Below are positions 21,540 to 33,584 of a stretch of 64,000 nucleotides of DNA, one piece after another. Each line of letters begins with the position of its first letter. The first letter of the stretch is position 1. The notes under the pieces were generated by a model that worked only from the letters and a program-made list of their open reading frames with translations, was not told where the DNA came from and ran no database searches. Position numbers and translations under genes: made by a program. The stretch comes from Chimonanthus salicifolius (Eukaryota > Streptophyta > Magnoliopsida > Laurales > Calycanthaceae): the NCBI GenBank assembly GCA_013350335.1, contig CM023542.1, positions 3,402,025 through 3,466,024 of the forward strand. The letters are read 5' to 3'.

Positions 21540-23050
21540 ACACGGTTTGAATTGATGGCAAACGTGTTTGTGTTTTTTAATTTGAGTTCAAAGCGCGTTT
21601 GGAGTATGGAAAAAACAGAGAGAAGAGAAAGGAGACCGAAGGATGGATTTGAAATATAAAAAAAATAAAAAATTGGAAGGTTGAGAAGGTCTTGAGTCTT
21701 GACGTGGGATAACTAACTTCCTCTAATTCTCAATGTTTTTAAAGTCCTTTCACGCGTGTTTGGGTGTTCATTCTACATTTAGCAGAAATTGCGGCTTCTT
21801 TCTTTATTACTTACTCCTATTCTCATTTCTCAACTCTTCACGAGGAAAGTTGGTACATCTAGAAATGGTAATCCTTGGGAAACACAGCCACATGAATCCC
21901 AATGTTTCATTAAATGGATTGTATTAAAAGATAATAAATATTATGATTAAAATTTTAGTTATTAAATCTCAGGGCCGAAATTAATATTTAGAATTTTTAA
22001 GTTAATCAATCAGGCAAATAAAAATGGAGAAATTATCTAGCAATAATAATGACATTGAAGGCACACACCAAGATTTATGTAGAAAACTCTCCAGTATAAA
22101 AGGAAAATCACAGGGCAAATCCGAATCAATTTTCTCCAGTATATCGAATGAGAGACTACAATCTTCTTAAACCTATGTCCAAAGTCTGAGATATTACAAT
22201 ATCAAAGAGAAAATAACATTGATGTGAAAATACCCAAAATCAAACTTGTCTCGGGTTTGTCGAAGGGATGGTTGGATCTTATTCGAGTTATAGTCCCTGT
22301 TAAATCTCAGGAAGAAATAAGAAACTCTGCTATCGATTCTCTGTTTCTCTCATCTCGCTGTCTTAGCCTCCTTTATCTATCTCTATTTCCCTTAGCTTCT
22401 CTCAAGTTGATAACAATAGTCGAGAAAAAACAAATCACAAATCAATCATCTAAAGAGAACACCAAGATTTATGTGATTCACCGTTGAAGGTTACGTCCAT
22501 GGAGCATAATGCTCGATTTCACTGTGAAAAAAATACTAAACAAATTGTTATAAGGATTTTTAAAACGTCTAATCTTATATCCTCTCTTCTTCTCTCAGTG
22601 TTATATTTTCTCTCACACACTGAGAAAACACCCCACTAAAATCCTGAGAGAAAATAAACTCTTATATATTGAGCATTACAAATAATTCAAATTGAGCTCA
22701 ATAACGAACTTTTTAAGTCAAACCCAGCAAAAAATAAAAAATTATTAAAATTTCATAATGGTATTTCTTTTCTTAAAATCTAAATTACGCCATATTCGGG
22801 GGATATCTCCAAATTCAGAACGTGTTGTGTTGACTGGTATTTCAGAAACCGGCGAAATTTTAAACCTATGAAATAGCCGTTGTATTTATCAAAAATAGTC
22901 GTTGTGTTTATCAAAGACAGCAAATCTTTGTATTCAAGTAACCTTATCGATCCAAGAGAGAACGTGTGATGATTTTATTAATGATTTATTGGTCTAAAAG
23001 TCAACACCGAAGAAAGAGACATACAACAAAAATTAAATTATTCTAAGAAG
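21540..23050. other. Spacer, no gene seen
   Basis: AT-rich upstream flank of the NHL gene. An 87-codon frame at 22,224-22,487 has no recognised features. No element ends were identified. Confidence 0.4.
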
Positions 23051-23053
23051 TTA

Positions 23054-23865
23054 GGGCAACCGGTGTGCTGGCGATACGGCGACGTTATTTGGACGGTATG
23101 GAGTTAGCTATTTGTGGGGCCATACTATTTTTTTTTTTAAATGGCTGACTACAGATGATATACATGTAACCAGCCATTTCTCTCTCTCTCCTCTTTTATA
23201 TATATAATTTGTATATAGTTTTTGATTTTTTTTTATTTTCTCTTTTTATTTATTTATTTGATTATTTTGGATTTTTTGTTTTGTTTTTGGGTATAATTTG
23301 TATATTAGGACAAATAATTATTTTTTTCTTTACTTTATTATTTTATTTTTTAAACAAAAAATAAAAAATAACTCTTTACCCTTTGATTTTTTTTCCTTTA
23401 ATTTGTAAACAAAATATATGAGAAACAAAAAATTAAAATTATTCTGTACAAAAAATTAAAATTATAGCTATTGAGAAACAAAAATATTAAAAATAATATT
23501 TCCAACATCACAAATATGTATGTCTTTTTAATTTATTTAATTTCTTGTGAGAGAATATGTATGTTTTTTAATTTATTTAATTACTTGTGAGAAAATATAT
23601 ATGTTTTGTTAATTTATTTAATTACTTGTGAAAAAATATGTAATGTCATTATATTTATTTTCTTTTAAATTTGTTAAAAAAATGTATATAAAAAATAATA
23701 ATAAAATATTAAAAATTAGCCATTTTAGTTAATACTATATCGTATGACGAGGCTGGCTAAAAATTGTAGCCAGCCATGTCATCAAAAAATATATTATTTA
23801 ATTATATAGCTGGCTACATTTAGTGACATAGCCAGCCATGTATAGCTACCCCACACCGGTTGCCC
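23054..23865. mobile_element. PIF/Harbinger-like non-autonomous element
   Basis: Perfect 14-bp inverted ends GGGCAACCGGTGTG and CACACCGGTTGCCC are flanked by TTA on both sides (23,051-23,053 and 23,866-23,868), the 3-bp TWA target used by PIF/Harbinger. Near both ends are GGCTGGCTA/TAGCCAGCC words. The middle is AT-rich with three ~40-bp units (23,521-23,645). At 812 bp no transposase is readable. A TTA duplication alone is weak, but with the perfect ends the call is reasonable. Confidence 0.75.
23521..23645 (+). repeat. Three ~40-bp tandem units
   Basis: ATTTATTTAATT followed by CTTGTGAGA-AATATGTATG repeats at 23,531, 23,571 and 23,612 with slight divergence, inside the Harbinger-like element. 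Confidence 0.75.
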
Positions 23866-24086
23866 TTAAAATAAGGTTCGTAGACAGAGGAAGGTTCGTA
23901 GATAGAGGCCACATCCACACGCTCATGCCTTACCTTCCACACGACAATGCTCATCTACTTCGTCAGTCCTTTATCTTCCAAATTGGATTTGCTCTAGTTC
24001 AACACTTCAACCATCTTCATTGTCTTTTTCACTTGTTGAATTTGGACGGTTTCGATTTGCTTAACCGTAATATATTAGAATTAGTA

Positions 24087-24242
24087 TGTAATTAGGATTT
24101 TTAGATTAGGTTTGTCTTTATTAAAAAATGTATTTAGATTAAATTTAGAGTAAACTTAAGCACTAAAACACTTGAATGTAATTAGGATTCTTAGATTCGG
24201 TTTATCTTTATTAAGAGATGTATTTAGATTAAGTTTAAAGTT
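24087..24242 (+). repeat. 90-bp tandem duplication
   Basis: Two units beginning TGTAATTAGGATT at 24,087 and 24,177 share about 65 well-conserved bases each. Non-coding. Confidence 0.7.
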
Positions 24243-24245
24243 TGA

Positions 24246-25841
24246 CTAAAATAGTTTTTGGGTCGGCTAGAGACTATAAATACAGATGTAATAGATTTTG
24301 AGTAATACACTTTATTAATTTCTAACAAACAGATGTTGTTCATTAAAATTTAAAATGAATTTATATTTTTTATAAAATTTGTAGAAATTAGTAATGATAA
24401 TGGATTGATAGAATCTGAACCCTATTTCATCATTTTAGTTTTGTAATTATTTAAAATTTTGATTGTTGTAAGCCGTTGATTTTTTATGATCATTCTCATA
24501 AAATTATGATAAATGAATTGAGGAATTTTTAATTAAATATATTATCAATGAAATATTTTATCTATTGATTCTATTCTTAGGGGACATAAGGGCCCATATG
24601 AAGCCCAATAAGGAAGCTCTCATCGAATTTATTGGTCTCCCTTATCCCTGGAAACAAAGGAAGTGGAATTTTTTAGTCTCTCCCCTCCCGGGCTTCACTT
24701 GGTCTGGTTTGGCTCGCATGCTCCCTGGCTCATTAGTGAGCAACTTGATCCTCCACTGGGCCGGAATGCGGTTTCCCCTTTTGGCAGGTCGGTTCGTGCT
24801 CTGTGGGCCTTATCTTGGGCCATTGTTTACCCTTTCCCAGGTAGTGGGCTATTTTTGTTTTCTGCTTCCTGGTGGGCTGTATTTTGCTCAACTCATCATT
24901 TGAGCCCTTTTGTCTGGCCCGGGTTGTGGGCATTTCTTGGTTTTGGTTTTCGCTCTTTGCTTTTGTTTGAATATTTTTTGGGGCTTGCACCTCTCATTTT
25001 TAATGACAAACTAATTCTACCATTAAAAATAAATAAAGATATTACTATTAAAGTATTAATAATCTCGTATGGGGTAGTTCAACTTTGGGGTAAAAATTCT
25101 AGCCGACTGATATGCCCGTATCGATTTTGACCGATCCTTTTCTCTTTCCTCTTTTTTTTTTGGTTTTGCAAAAACTTCCAGACAAATTACAGAAAATCAA
25201 AAAAAAAAAAAATGGCTTCATAGATATATATAATTAGCGGTCATTTACATATTCAAAATTCAAATGTTGTTTTTAAGTTGTGAAATTGAAAATTTAAAAT
25301 GTTTTTAAAAAGTAATAGAAATATTCAGGAAATAAGCTTTCACTACTTGTAAGTCTAGCCAAGAACTCGAGCTTCAATAGCCAAATTCATATTTTCTTTT
25401 AAATTAAACTTCAAAAAAATGAAGTTAGAAATAAAATATGGAGAGATTCAGAAGCAAAGATCGGCTGGATACTAGACTTTATAGGATGTAATAGGGTTTG
25501 TGTAGAGTGTTCATTATATAAAAAATAATTTTTGACTTTTGGGAACTCCAAAACAATGGAAAAGAATAAAATAAAAAAATAAAAAGGAAAGGAAATGGGT
25601 CGGAGCTCTGACTGGGTAACCTAGATTGGGCTGCCACGTCGTCATATTTTGGATCAAATAAGAATGTTAGGCCCACGGATGAAGAAAGGTACATCCATGC
25701 ATCCTTCTTCTCTTGGTGCCAATTTTCCATTGTTAAATTAGTTCACGTTTCTAAAAAAATTAGGCCCAAATATATGATGTTGACCAATATATCTCCAACT
25801 TTTTTTTTTTTTAATGAGAATTTAAATTAAGAATTGACTTG
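24246..25841. other. Spacer with a GC-rich island, no recognised gene
   Basis: Between about 24,590 and 24,990 the DNA is noticeably GC-richer and open in several frames on both strands (up to 155 codons). None of the products resembles a known domain, and the simultaneous openness suggests composition rather than coding. It may be old mobile DNA. Confidence 0.4.
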
Positions 25842-25849
25842 GTTTCAGC

Positions 25850-26069
25850 AAAGGATTTTAATCTCAATTAGTATGTATTGTATCGGCCGAGATATCTCAG
25901 TTTTTAGACCTTGATATATCGGCCGAAATTAAAAAAAAAAAAAAATAGGTGAGAGAAATTTCTATATCGACTGATATTTTAGGTTTTAATTAAAAAAAAT
26001 TAGGTAAAAGAAATTTCTCAGATATCGGTCAATATCCGAATATCGGTTTATACCGAAATTTGAACCCTG
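25850..26069. mobile_element. TATCGG family MITE, copy 3 (diverged)
   Basis: The right end reads TTTGAACCCTG, followed by ATTTCAGC. The left flank GTTTCAGC matches this at 7 of 8. Interior words TATCGGCCGA, ATATCGGTC and ATACCGAAAT belong to the family. More decayed than the copies at 14.4 and 18.6 kb. Confidence 0.7.
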
Positions 26070-26077
26070 ATTTCAGC

Positions 26078-29000
26078 CTTCAGCTAGGTATGCCTCATTT
26101 TTTTTCAGCCTCTGATTTCATCAAAATTATAGTCATTGACTCTTTGGACTTATTGCAGCAATTAGTTGTTCAAGAGAGTATAAAAATTGTGTCTCCGGAC
26201 TTTTATATAAACTTTGGTTTATAGAGTTTATAGTAGATTTAATTGATATATTCTTCCTTCACACCCTACTTACATCCTTTAAATTACACCCATATCTAAT
26301 TTGATTCCAATGTTACTTTTAAATCACGTTGATTCAATCCAATATATTGTTTCTTTTATCCAATCAAGATAATATTTTATATGCGTCATATAAAAGCCAA
26401 GGCCTCTGAAATCCACTCATCTATGTGGACTCTAGTGACATCCATTGGTCATTTGCACCAAACTTACTACAAACTCATTCTCAAAAGAAAGCTCGAATTT
26501 TAGAACACCGCACTTCCCTATTTTAAGTGGTTTCAAAAGCCCTGATAATGGGCCCATGAGCTAGAAATGGCTTGACCTTGTTTGCTATTGTGGAAGTCCA
26601 GACTGAGTGGATCCATGCATTCATGCTTTAACATTTTTGAGCCAACAATACATACAAAAGTTTTCTATAGCCTCTCATGCAAGTATTGAAAGCTTTTAAT
26701 TAAATGCATTTGAATCAGTCCACAAAGTACAATGAATCTAACATGACATATTTTTTCTTTTTTATTTAGAGATGCTATTTGGAAGAATTGCTGTTCAAAT
26801 TTGTCACAAAAATAAGACAGGTGGGTTGAATTTTTTGCAGGTAGGTTACTCTTTGTTTCTTCTAAAGCATATAAATAGAGAAAATCAACGAGTTTCATTT
26901 AGTGGGCCTAACATTTTTATCCTACGGGCCCTCCATTAACAATATTTAGAAGGCAACTTAAAAGAGTTAAAGTGATGGCTAAGAACCCATATCACAAAAC
27001 GGAAGCCCTGCGTTCGATTTTCACTCCATTCTAAAGAGTCAATCTCTATAAATTTATCTGGTGGATGAGAATGAGGAAACTTATATATGCTCCGAAGATT
27101 AATCAGATTCAGTTATAGGGAAACTTTGGAGTTTTATAAAATGTAATTTCAATGATTCAGTTAATGTAATATTTGGTAGACTTTACATTGACATACAAAA
27201 ATTTCTAATAAATAATAAATATTAAAAAATTATATAATACTGTGCAGATAATATTCATTCCATCAATTGTAGAACACCAAATAAGATAGATAAGAATGAA
27301 TATTCAAAAACATGGTACAAGTAAGGGGTGAAATACTAGGGCAATAAGTTACTCTCTTTTCTATTTTTTTTCTTTTTTTTAGAAAATATAGAAAGATAGG
27401 AAAAAAATGAAAAACTTTAGGTGAGAATTTTTGTTTAACAACCGTCAATTCTATTGAGTTTTAGATCCTTGAAAGTCAATATTTCGATTACATCTCAAAA
27501 TTTTGAAAAATACCCTAAAACTTTGGAAAATGTCTAATTTTTTTATAAATAAAGACACCAACATGAGGAAATACTTAATATGAACTTCATGTTCTAAAGT
27601 ATTCCCTAGTGACATGTATCATCAATTACAATTTATAATTTTTTTACCATAAAAATTTCTGTGTTTCATAAATATATCAGAATATTAAAAAAATTACAAA
27701 AGCACCATAAAAACCCCATCAAGGGCTCTTCATTTAATTGCATAAACATTTGTATATCATTTCATTTATTTATTTACAAGAAACTCGAAAATGAAAAGTA
27801 TCATCCTAGAAAACCCAGCTTTTATCAATTTTTCAAAAAAAAAATCTTAGAAAATCACACAATATCCTTCAAACTATGTGAATGACATTAAGGGACATCT
27901 CTATTAAATTTCATAAGTACTGAATATTATTCAATTAAATTAATTTCAAAAAAAACCCCCAAAGTTAATGTCATTTAGAGCCAAAACTCTGAATAAATTG
28001 TTGAAAATAATGAAAGTTCAGGAAAATAACTCTAAATAATACATACATTGATTAAATTTTAGCCAATTTAAAACCTTAGATCCAATGGATGTAAAAGATG
28101 GGCTACCCAGGTCCATGTCACCAACTGATTGAGTTGGGCTTTTTCAAAATAAGATTACCCTTGCAGGCCCACATCCAAAATCCAAATCCGAAGCATGGAA
28201 AATTAAATTGGAGTGTTTAGATTGTGTTACATACTTACATGCTATCTTAGTAGGCCCATTACAAAATATTGCACAAACCAATACCCACAACATTACAATT
28301 ATTGATGTCGCAATTGGCAACATGCTTTGTAAGAAGATTAAGGAAGTTTACATATGCTCCGATGAATAGTGGGGTGAGATACCTACACACCTTAATTATT
28401 CAAAAGAAAAACTATCAATCATCAAGACTCTCAACTTATTCATATGCAGCTGCTTTGTAAGAAGATTTAGCAAAAATCTACCATCACATCTATTGTCTGT
28501 CCAGCATAATCAATACTTTTACAGATTTAGACTTTAGACAGCACATGATTCAATACAAGAAAGAAGAAACTATCAGTTGTGACTTAGTTCGTAATAATCA
28601 GGCCTTCGTCAAACAACCATTCGTAGATACTCTAACGACTAAGGGATCCATTAATCGTACAATTGTTGGACCCGAAATCAAAATCTTGTATTGAGCATAC
28701 ACGTCAATTAATAATTATATCGAAAGACTATTCTTGAAAATTCGGACAAGTGCCACGAAAAAAAGAGTAACCCTATCAGATTTGGAAATTGGTTCGATTG
28801 AACCATTCAAAGTTATTTCGTCAAAATGTGACGTTGCTTCATTTCCATTGAGTTTGAAGTTTGAAGCTACTTGCACTCAATCCTCAATTATTCTGCCCCA
28901 TCTTTCCATTTCTCACTGGGGTTGGTAGTTAGTTGATACTTGGCAGAGAAAAAAAAAATTAATCAATGACAGAGAAAGGACACCCACTCCCTTCGTTTGA

Positions 29001-29332
29001 AGTTCATGGTTCGAACCCTTTTTGTAAAAAGCCCCAGGACTGAGACCACCACCTAAGGCCCTCAGATAGAAAGGGCCTCTTACACATTTAAACTCCTTAA
29101 TATACCAATTACAAAGAGCCTCTGAAATCTCACTCTTCCTAGGACCCCTAAGATTTTAGGGGATCTTAGGACTGGCCCTGCAAAGCCCACAATAGAAATG
29201 AACGAAACAATTTGATCCAACCCTTCAAAGTCCATACTGAGTTAACTGATTTAATGGTTAGAAGTGAAAAAATCAATTAAATTTAATTGATTACCAAATG
29301 TGTATTGATAAGCTCATTCAAAGTGTAGGGTG
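26078..29332. other. Gene-poor spacer
   Basis: No coding region recognised. Near 26,965-27,110 and 28,980-29,030 there are box-B-like words (GCGTTCGATTTTC, TGGTTCGAACCC) that suggest old SINE pieces, but no full units. Small open frames, such as 28,734-28,928, are unremarkable. Confidence 0.4.
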
Positions 29333-29472
29333 GGCTGTCACTATCAGGAAGTGAGAGGTTGCATGTTTGAGTCCTCATGGCCTAACTTTGGTCTGCTCTA
29401 GGGGTAGTGGATTCACCCGTGGGGATTTTACGCTTGGTATCCTGCGATTTCTGTAAATTCAAAAAAAAAAAA
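29333..29472 (+). mobile_element. tRNA-derived SINE (copy 2, 5' diverged)
   Basis: Shares CAGGAAGTGAGAGGTTG, box B TGTTTGAGTCCTC and GGATTCACCCGTGGGGATTT with the SINE at 8,884-9,045 and ends in an A run at 29,461-29,472. The box A region is not well preserved. Confidence 0.65.
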
Positions 29473-29699
29473 TACAAGAAGATCTTTAATTAATAATTTT
29501 ATTTTACTTTTAAAAAATCATAAAATGAAATAATCTAATTAATTAAAAGCTCCATCTTGGTAATTAAATATGGGTTTTGATATTTACATCATACCTTTCA
29601 CTAATAGTACACCAGGTATAATTTTTTTTCCTGTTAACTTCCAACTCAAAAGGCTTTCATTTATATGTTTCATCTCATCATCTCTGTTCCACCTTCTTA

Positions 29700-29953
29700 A
29701 ACGGTGCTATTTGCCACCGATTCACTGGGCCGTGGAGTCCGGGCAGCATCTGTGGTCGGCCAAAACGCAGCGGAAGGAAGCGTGGCAGAAGAGGAAGGAA
29801 AGAAGCAGGAGGCGGAGCAAGAGCGTTAGGGACAAGAATCTGGATGAGCTCAAGGTCAGCATCAAGCTAGGTTTTAGGTTTGAATTGTCCAAAAAGGATG
29901 AAAAGTTGTCTAATACGCTCCCTGCTTTGGATCTCTACTATGCTATTATCTAA
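29700..29953 (+). pseudogene. DUF1685 gene fragment
   Basis: The open frame here carries the signature of the plant DUF1685 family: a basic RRRSKSVRDKNLDELK stretch, then the LGFRFE and LSNTLPALDLYYA blocks. It stops immediately after that block, where family members normally continue, and the upstream 40 codons (29,570-29,690) look unlike the family N-terminus. No splice donor in the expected place is obvious. I infer a truncated gene copy or captured exon. DUF1685 proteins have no established biochemical role known to me. The start codon at 29,570 is probably not authentic. Confidence 0.7.
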
Positions 29954-31025
29954 CGTCTCAGTAGACAGTTGAATTGAATAAGTTTCAATTAGGTTCAACT
30001 TCAACCATTATTTAGTCAAATTCGTGTTATCAATAAAATATTATAAATAACATAAAATCGTTAACTCATGCTTAATTGATGGGATGAAAAAAAAAATTAT
30101 GCCAAAATATTTTTTTTGAAAAAAATTAAAAATAGATGTTGATTTTTTTTAACAATTTTTTAGGGGTCACAATTCACAGTTTTTTGAAGAAAACCGGTTA
30201 AACATGTGATTCTGACCTATTTTTTACGTTTTTATACTCTGAAAGTTTTTTTTTTGAGAAAACCGATCCTTACAAATGCTGATCGCGATTGAAGAGTCGG
30301 TTCCAATCGCGGGTTAGACCGGTTGTTAAAACACTACTATTAACTGACAATACGTCAAGAGTGTGTCCAAGTCTAATGAAAGAACCATCAGGAGAGGATT
30401 GAGAGCGATGGAGAGCGCACCGACAGTGAGATGGGACCTAGAGCGATGGAGACGGAGATGGAGATGGAGATGGGATTGTGGTTCTGGCTTATGCCGTTCT
30501 CCGATGAAGATGAAAAAAAAAAAATCTACAAAAAAGGCCATGAAGAGGAATAAGACCAGGCATACTTGTAATTTAAAATGATTATTACATCCGATGTAAT
30601 TTTTAAGTGAAATAATCTTTTATTTTTTTAATTAAAATTATCTATATCAACGATATATCGACTGATACGTATGGTTAATATTAAAGCCCTTATCGAAACA
30701 TAGTCATCCGTGTGCCATGAGCTGAAAATGATCTCCACATCTCTACATGTACATTAAAATACAACCGTTAGATTGCTCTTTCAAAGAAAAAGTCAGTTGC
30801 GTTTATGGACCGAAATTTGCTTTTAGAAAGAACATCTGAACATGGTCTTCATTCATTAAAGCCCTCTTTTGCTTCCACTGGACCCGATATTATTGGGTCC
30901 CTTTCCCGCATCAGTGGGTCTGCTTGACCCATCTTAAATTAAGTTCCAGCAGTCTATTAAAAATAAAATCTCAAGGCCTGTTAACTGTTTTAATTGATTT
31001 CATAGTTAAAAAAAAAATTCATTAT
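29954..31025. other. Spacer, no recognised gene
   Basis: Contains an ATGGAG-rich purine stretch at 30,400-30,520 that opens frames on both strands (30,326-30,581) with low-complexity Arg/Trp-rich products. Near 30,645-30,700 there are ATATCGACTGATACG words resembling a remnant of the TATCGG MITE family. Confidence 0.4.
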
Positions 31026-31285
31026 GAATAGCGATCCTCTCACAGGAAGTTTGTATAATCAGGTACGGAAATGAGTGGATTCCAATTTTACCCTTCGCAT
31101 AACAGTAAAATCGACATTTCGTATGAACTATACTGTAAAATTACTGTTTGACAAGTCAATTTACTGTTCATACAAATTTTAGCTAGTTGATGTTACTGTT
31201 CATATGAATTTCAACCAATCAATTTAAATCAGTGAGCCCATTTCACTCTTGTGGTTATATAAAAAGCCCAATAGAGGATCCCTAC
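31026..31285. mobile_element. GATCCTTCCAC family MITE, copy 2 (diverged)
   Basis: The ends GAATAGCGATCCTCTCACAG and, inverted, TAGGGATCCTCTATTGGG, together with interior TTTTACCCTTCGCAT and GTTCATATGAATTTC words, match the MITE at 19,122-19,417. Possible flanks TTCATTAT and TTCAATAA agree at 6 of 8. Confidence 0.7.
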
Positions 31286-31654
31286 ACTTCAATAAATACA
31301 ATAATATGATTGATATATGAATAAATAATCACTATCTTGTCGCAAGCCAATCAGTCAAGTTCTGGGTGCAGAATCACTTAATAAGAAAAAGACAACTCGT
31401 AAAATTCATAATAATTAAACCAACGAAAAGGTTGAACTACTTTATAATTTTCCACGAACGGCACAAGAATTTCATTATCTTCCTTCAAATAAAAAGAAAT
31501 ATAAGATCAGATCAGATAATGTTCCATCACTTAATCTTAACCATTCGAAATTCAAATAAAACCAAAAAAAAAGTAAAATAAATGATCTCTATTATTACCA
31601 CAGAACTAGAATGAAATAGTTGCTGAAAATGTATTTTTCAGCCTACATGAATGT

Positions 31655-31817
31655 CAATATAGCTCAACAGATAACAGTGACAGATTTGAGCCCATCTTTA
31701 GTGTCCTAAAGGGACGGAATATCATCGGTGAGAGTTTTGCGGTGGGTTTTTGGCATTAAAGGTGTCAGGTTCAAGCCCTTGACCTCTTGGATTTTCTGAA
31801 GTTTCTCATATAAATTA

Positions 31818-31820
<3 letters not shown>
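31655..31820 (+). mobile_element. SINE-like unit
   Basis: A box-A-like ATAGCTCAACAGATAAC and a box-B-like CAGGTTCAAGCCC are present, but their spacing (about 95 bases) is larger than normal, so the unit is composite or rearranged. It is followed directly by a long AT microsatellite, a common end of plant SINEs. Confidence 0.4.

Positions 31821-31862
<42 letters not shown>
31821..31862. repeat. AT microsatellite (~21 units)
   Basis: Perfect AT dinucleotide run following a SINE-like unit. Confidence 0.95.
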
Positions 31863-31865
<3 letters not shown>

Positions 31866-32295
31866 TATCTTGTACAGTATACTGTTTACTTCTACCTTAC
31901 GTAGAGAATACATACTCAATTATTTTTTCAGAAAAAAAAAATATCATGCAAATCGCATAACTACCAGAAAAGCAGAAAGTATTGTCTCTTATTTCTTCTT
32001 ATTCGATATAATTAAACGAAAATAAAGTTAAAAATAAAAAATTTAGACTTAGCTTTTAAAAATAAAAACCAAAAACACTAACGGCGTTAAAGAGAATGAG
32101 AGCTGACAAAATTTACCTGATTAACGGCGTCAACTTTGAGAGACCATTTTACTTTCTATCCACGCATATCAGTTATATACTCGTATATACTAATATAGCA
32201 GAACTGCCCGTGACAAGTTTAAATCATATATTCACATTAAATCTAAATGTAAAAGACCAATTTAATATTTTTAAAAATTTAAAATTGCAAAAAAT

Positions 32296-32300
<5 letters not shown>

Positions 32301-32358
<58 letters not shown>
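32301..32358. repeat. TA microsatellite (~29 units)
   Basis: Perfect TA dinucleotide run. The plus-strand frame that reads through it as alternating Ile-Tyr is an artefact. Confidence 0.95.
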
Positions 32359-32361
<3 letters not shown>

Positions 32362-32978
32362 GAATTAATTTCAAAAGAACTTGAGCCAACCTTTAGAAAT
32401 TAGAATATTGAATGTTCGAGCCCCTGTAATCTAACATTAGTGTTTTAAAGATAGTAAGCTCACCTAATAGTAATGTGTCTAAATTTTTTACACGTTGATA
32501 AAAAAAAATTGAATTGAGTTTGTTAGACTCATGTTGAATTTAATCGAAATCTTTTATTCAATATTTTATTGGATTGAATTCCAATAGCATATTTATTTAT
32601 AATTTTTTCGTCTCTATAATTATTATTTTATATTTATCCTGAAGAATTCTCAATAATCAAGATTCTGAGATTCTGATCAAATCGATTGAGTGGAGAAGAG
32701 AAATTTAAACAAATCATTTTCAAACAATATTAACTTTATTATTGCATAATATAAAATTACACTTGCCCACAGTATATTTTCCTTTTTATTCTTTTTTCCT
32801 CTTTTTTTAAAAAGAAAATATACAAATCCTAATAATTTCTTCTTCTTCTTCCTCTTTCTTCTTCTTCCATTTTAATAAGTACAAACGCGGGGGAAAAGCA
32901 AAAGGAAAAAAAAAATCACAAAAAACAAAACTAACGGCGTTAAGGATAGAGAGGGATGACTAACGGCGTGAAGGAGTC

Positions 32979-33584
32979 TCAGACGTCAACGCTGCAAAAG
33001 GAAGGTTGCTGGAGGCGGATGGTGGGTCCGGGGCTGTAGGACATGTAGGCAGGGCAGTTGACGTAGATGTGGTAGTGGCCGGAGATCCACGTCCCCACCT
33101 TCCATCTCAGCCGTCCATCGATCTTGATGTTGACCATTAAGTATCCAATATTCTGATCCTGGCTGAGACTGACGGTGAGATATGGCGAGACGGGGACGGA
33201 ATCGCCGTAGAGGAAAGGGGACCACACGATGATGTCCTCGTGGCCCTGGTAGGTGGGTTGGATGACGGTGGGGAGGGTGATCTGCTGGTTGTGGTAGGAA
33301 GCGTAGACGTCGAGACGATCGTAGTAGATTCCGATGCGATCGTTGGGGTTGCGGGAAGAGACGGTGACCTGGAGGTTGGATGGTGAGGGTGCTGGGGGAG
33401 GTGGCGTTGAATTGGTAGGCCGTCGCCTCTTGGAGGAAGAAGCGCGGCTTTCTGGGGCGCAGGACTAGCCAGATAACGAGGATGACGAAGAGAACCAATA
33501 TGATGAAGGTGAGAAATCCAGCGCATAGCCTCAGTGTGCAGCTTCCTCCTTCCTGTGCTTACCACAATCATCCTTGCCTGACAT
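32979..33584 (-). pseudogene. NDR1/HIN1-like gene, NHL12 type, two compensating frameshifts
   Basis: Minus-strand single-exon gene; ATG at 33,584 begins MSGKDDCGKH, as in NHL12-like proteins. After about 10 codons the frame is lost. The membrane segment (FLTFIILVLFVILVIWLVLRP) and PRFFLQEATAYQFN lie in a second frame, and from LQVTVSSRNPNDRIGIYYD to the end (CSVDV, TGA at 32,979-32,981) the reading lies in a third. Breaks are near 33,553-33,556 (apparent one-base loss) and 33,378-33,384 (apparent one-base gain). Together they cancel, so the locus totals 606 nt, equal to a normal 201-residue protein. Conserved positions between breaks (YQGHEDI, WSPFLYG, WKVGTW) are well kept. So either a recent pseudogene or sequence errors. 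The NHL family acts at the plasma membrane in defence and stress. Confidence 0.9.

Noticed and set aside
24565..25130. Possible membrane protein gene in the GC-rich island
   Set aside because: Several frames on both strands are open together and all give Trp/Leu/Phe-rich products without a domain.
30326..30581. Arg/Trp-rich or His-rich small protein genes
   Set aside because: Both strands are open only because of an ATGGAG-type purine repeat.
32096..32362. 88-codon ORF ending in Ile-Tyr repeats
   Set aside because: The end is a translated TA microsatellite.
33137..33571. 144-codon Ser/Thr/Pro-rich minus-strand protein
   Set aside because: It is an alternative frame of the NHL12-like gene, open because of that gene's GC-rich codons.
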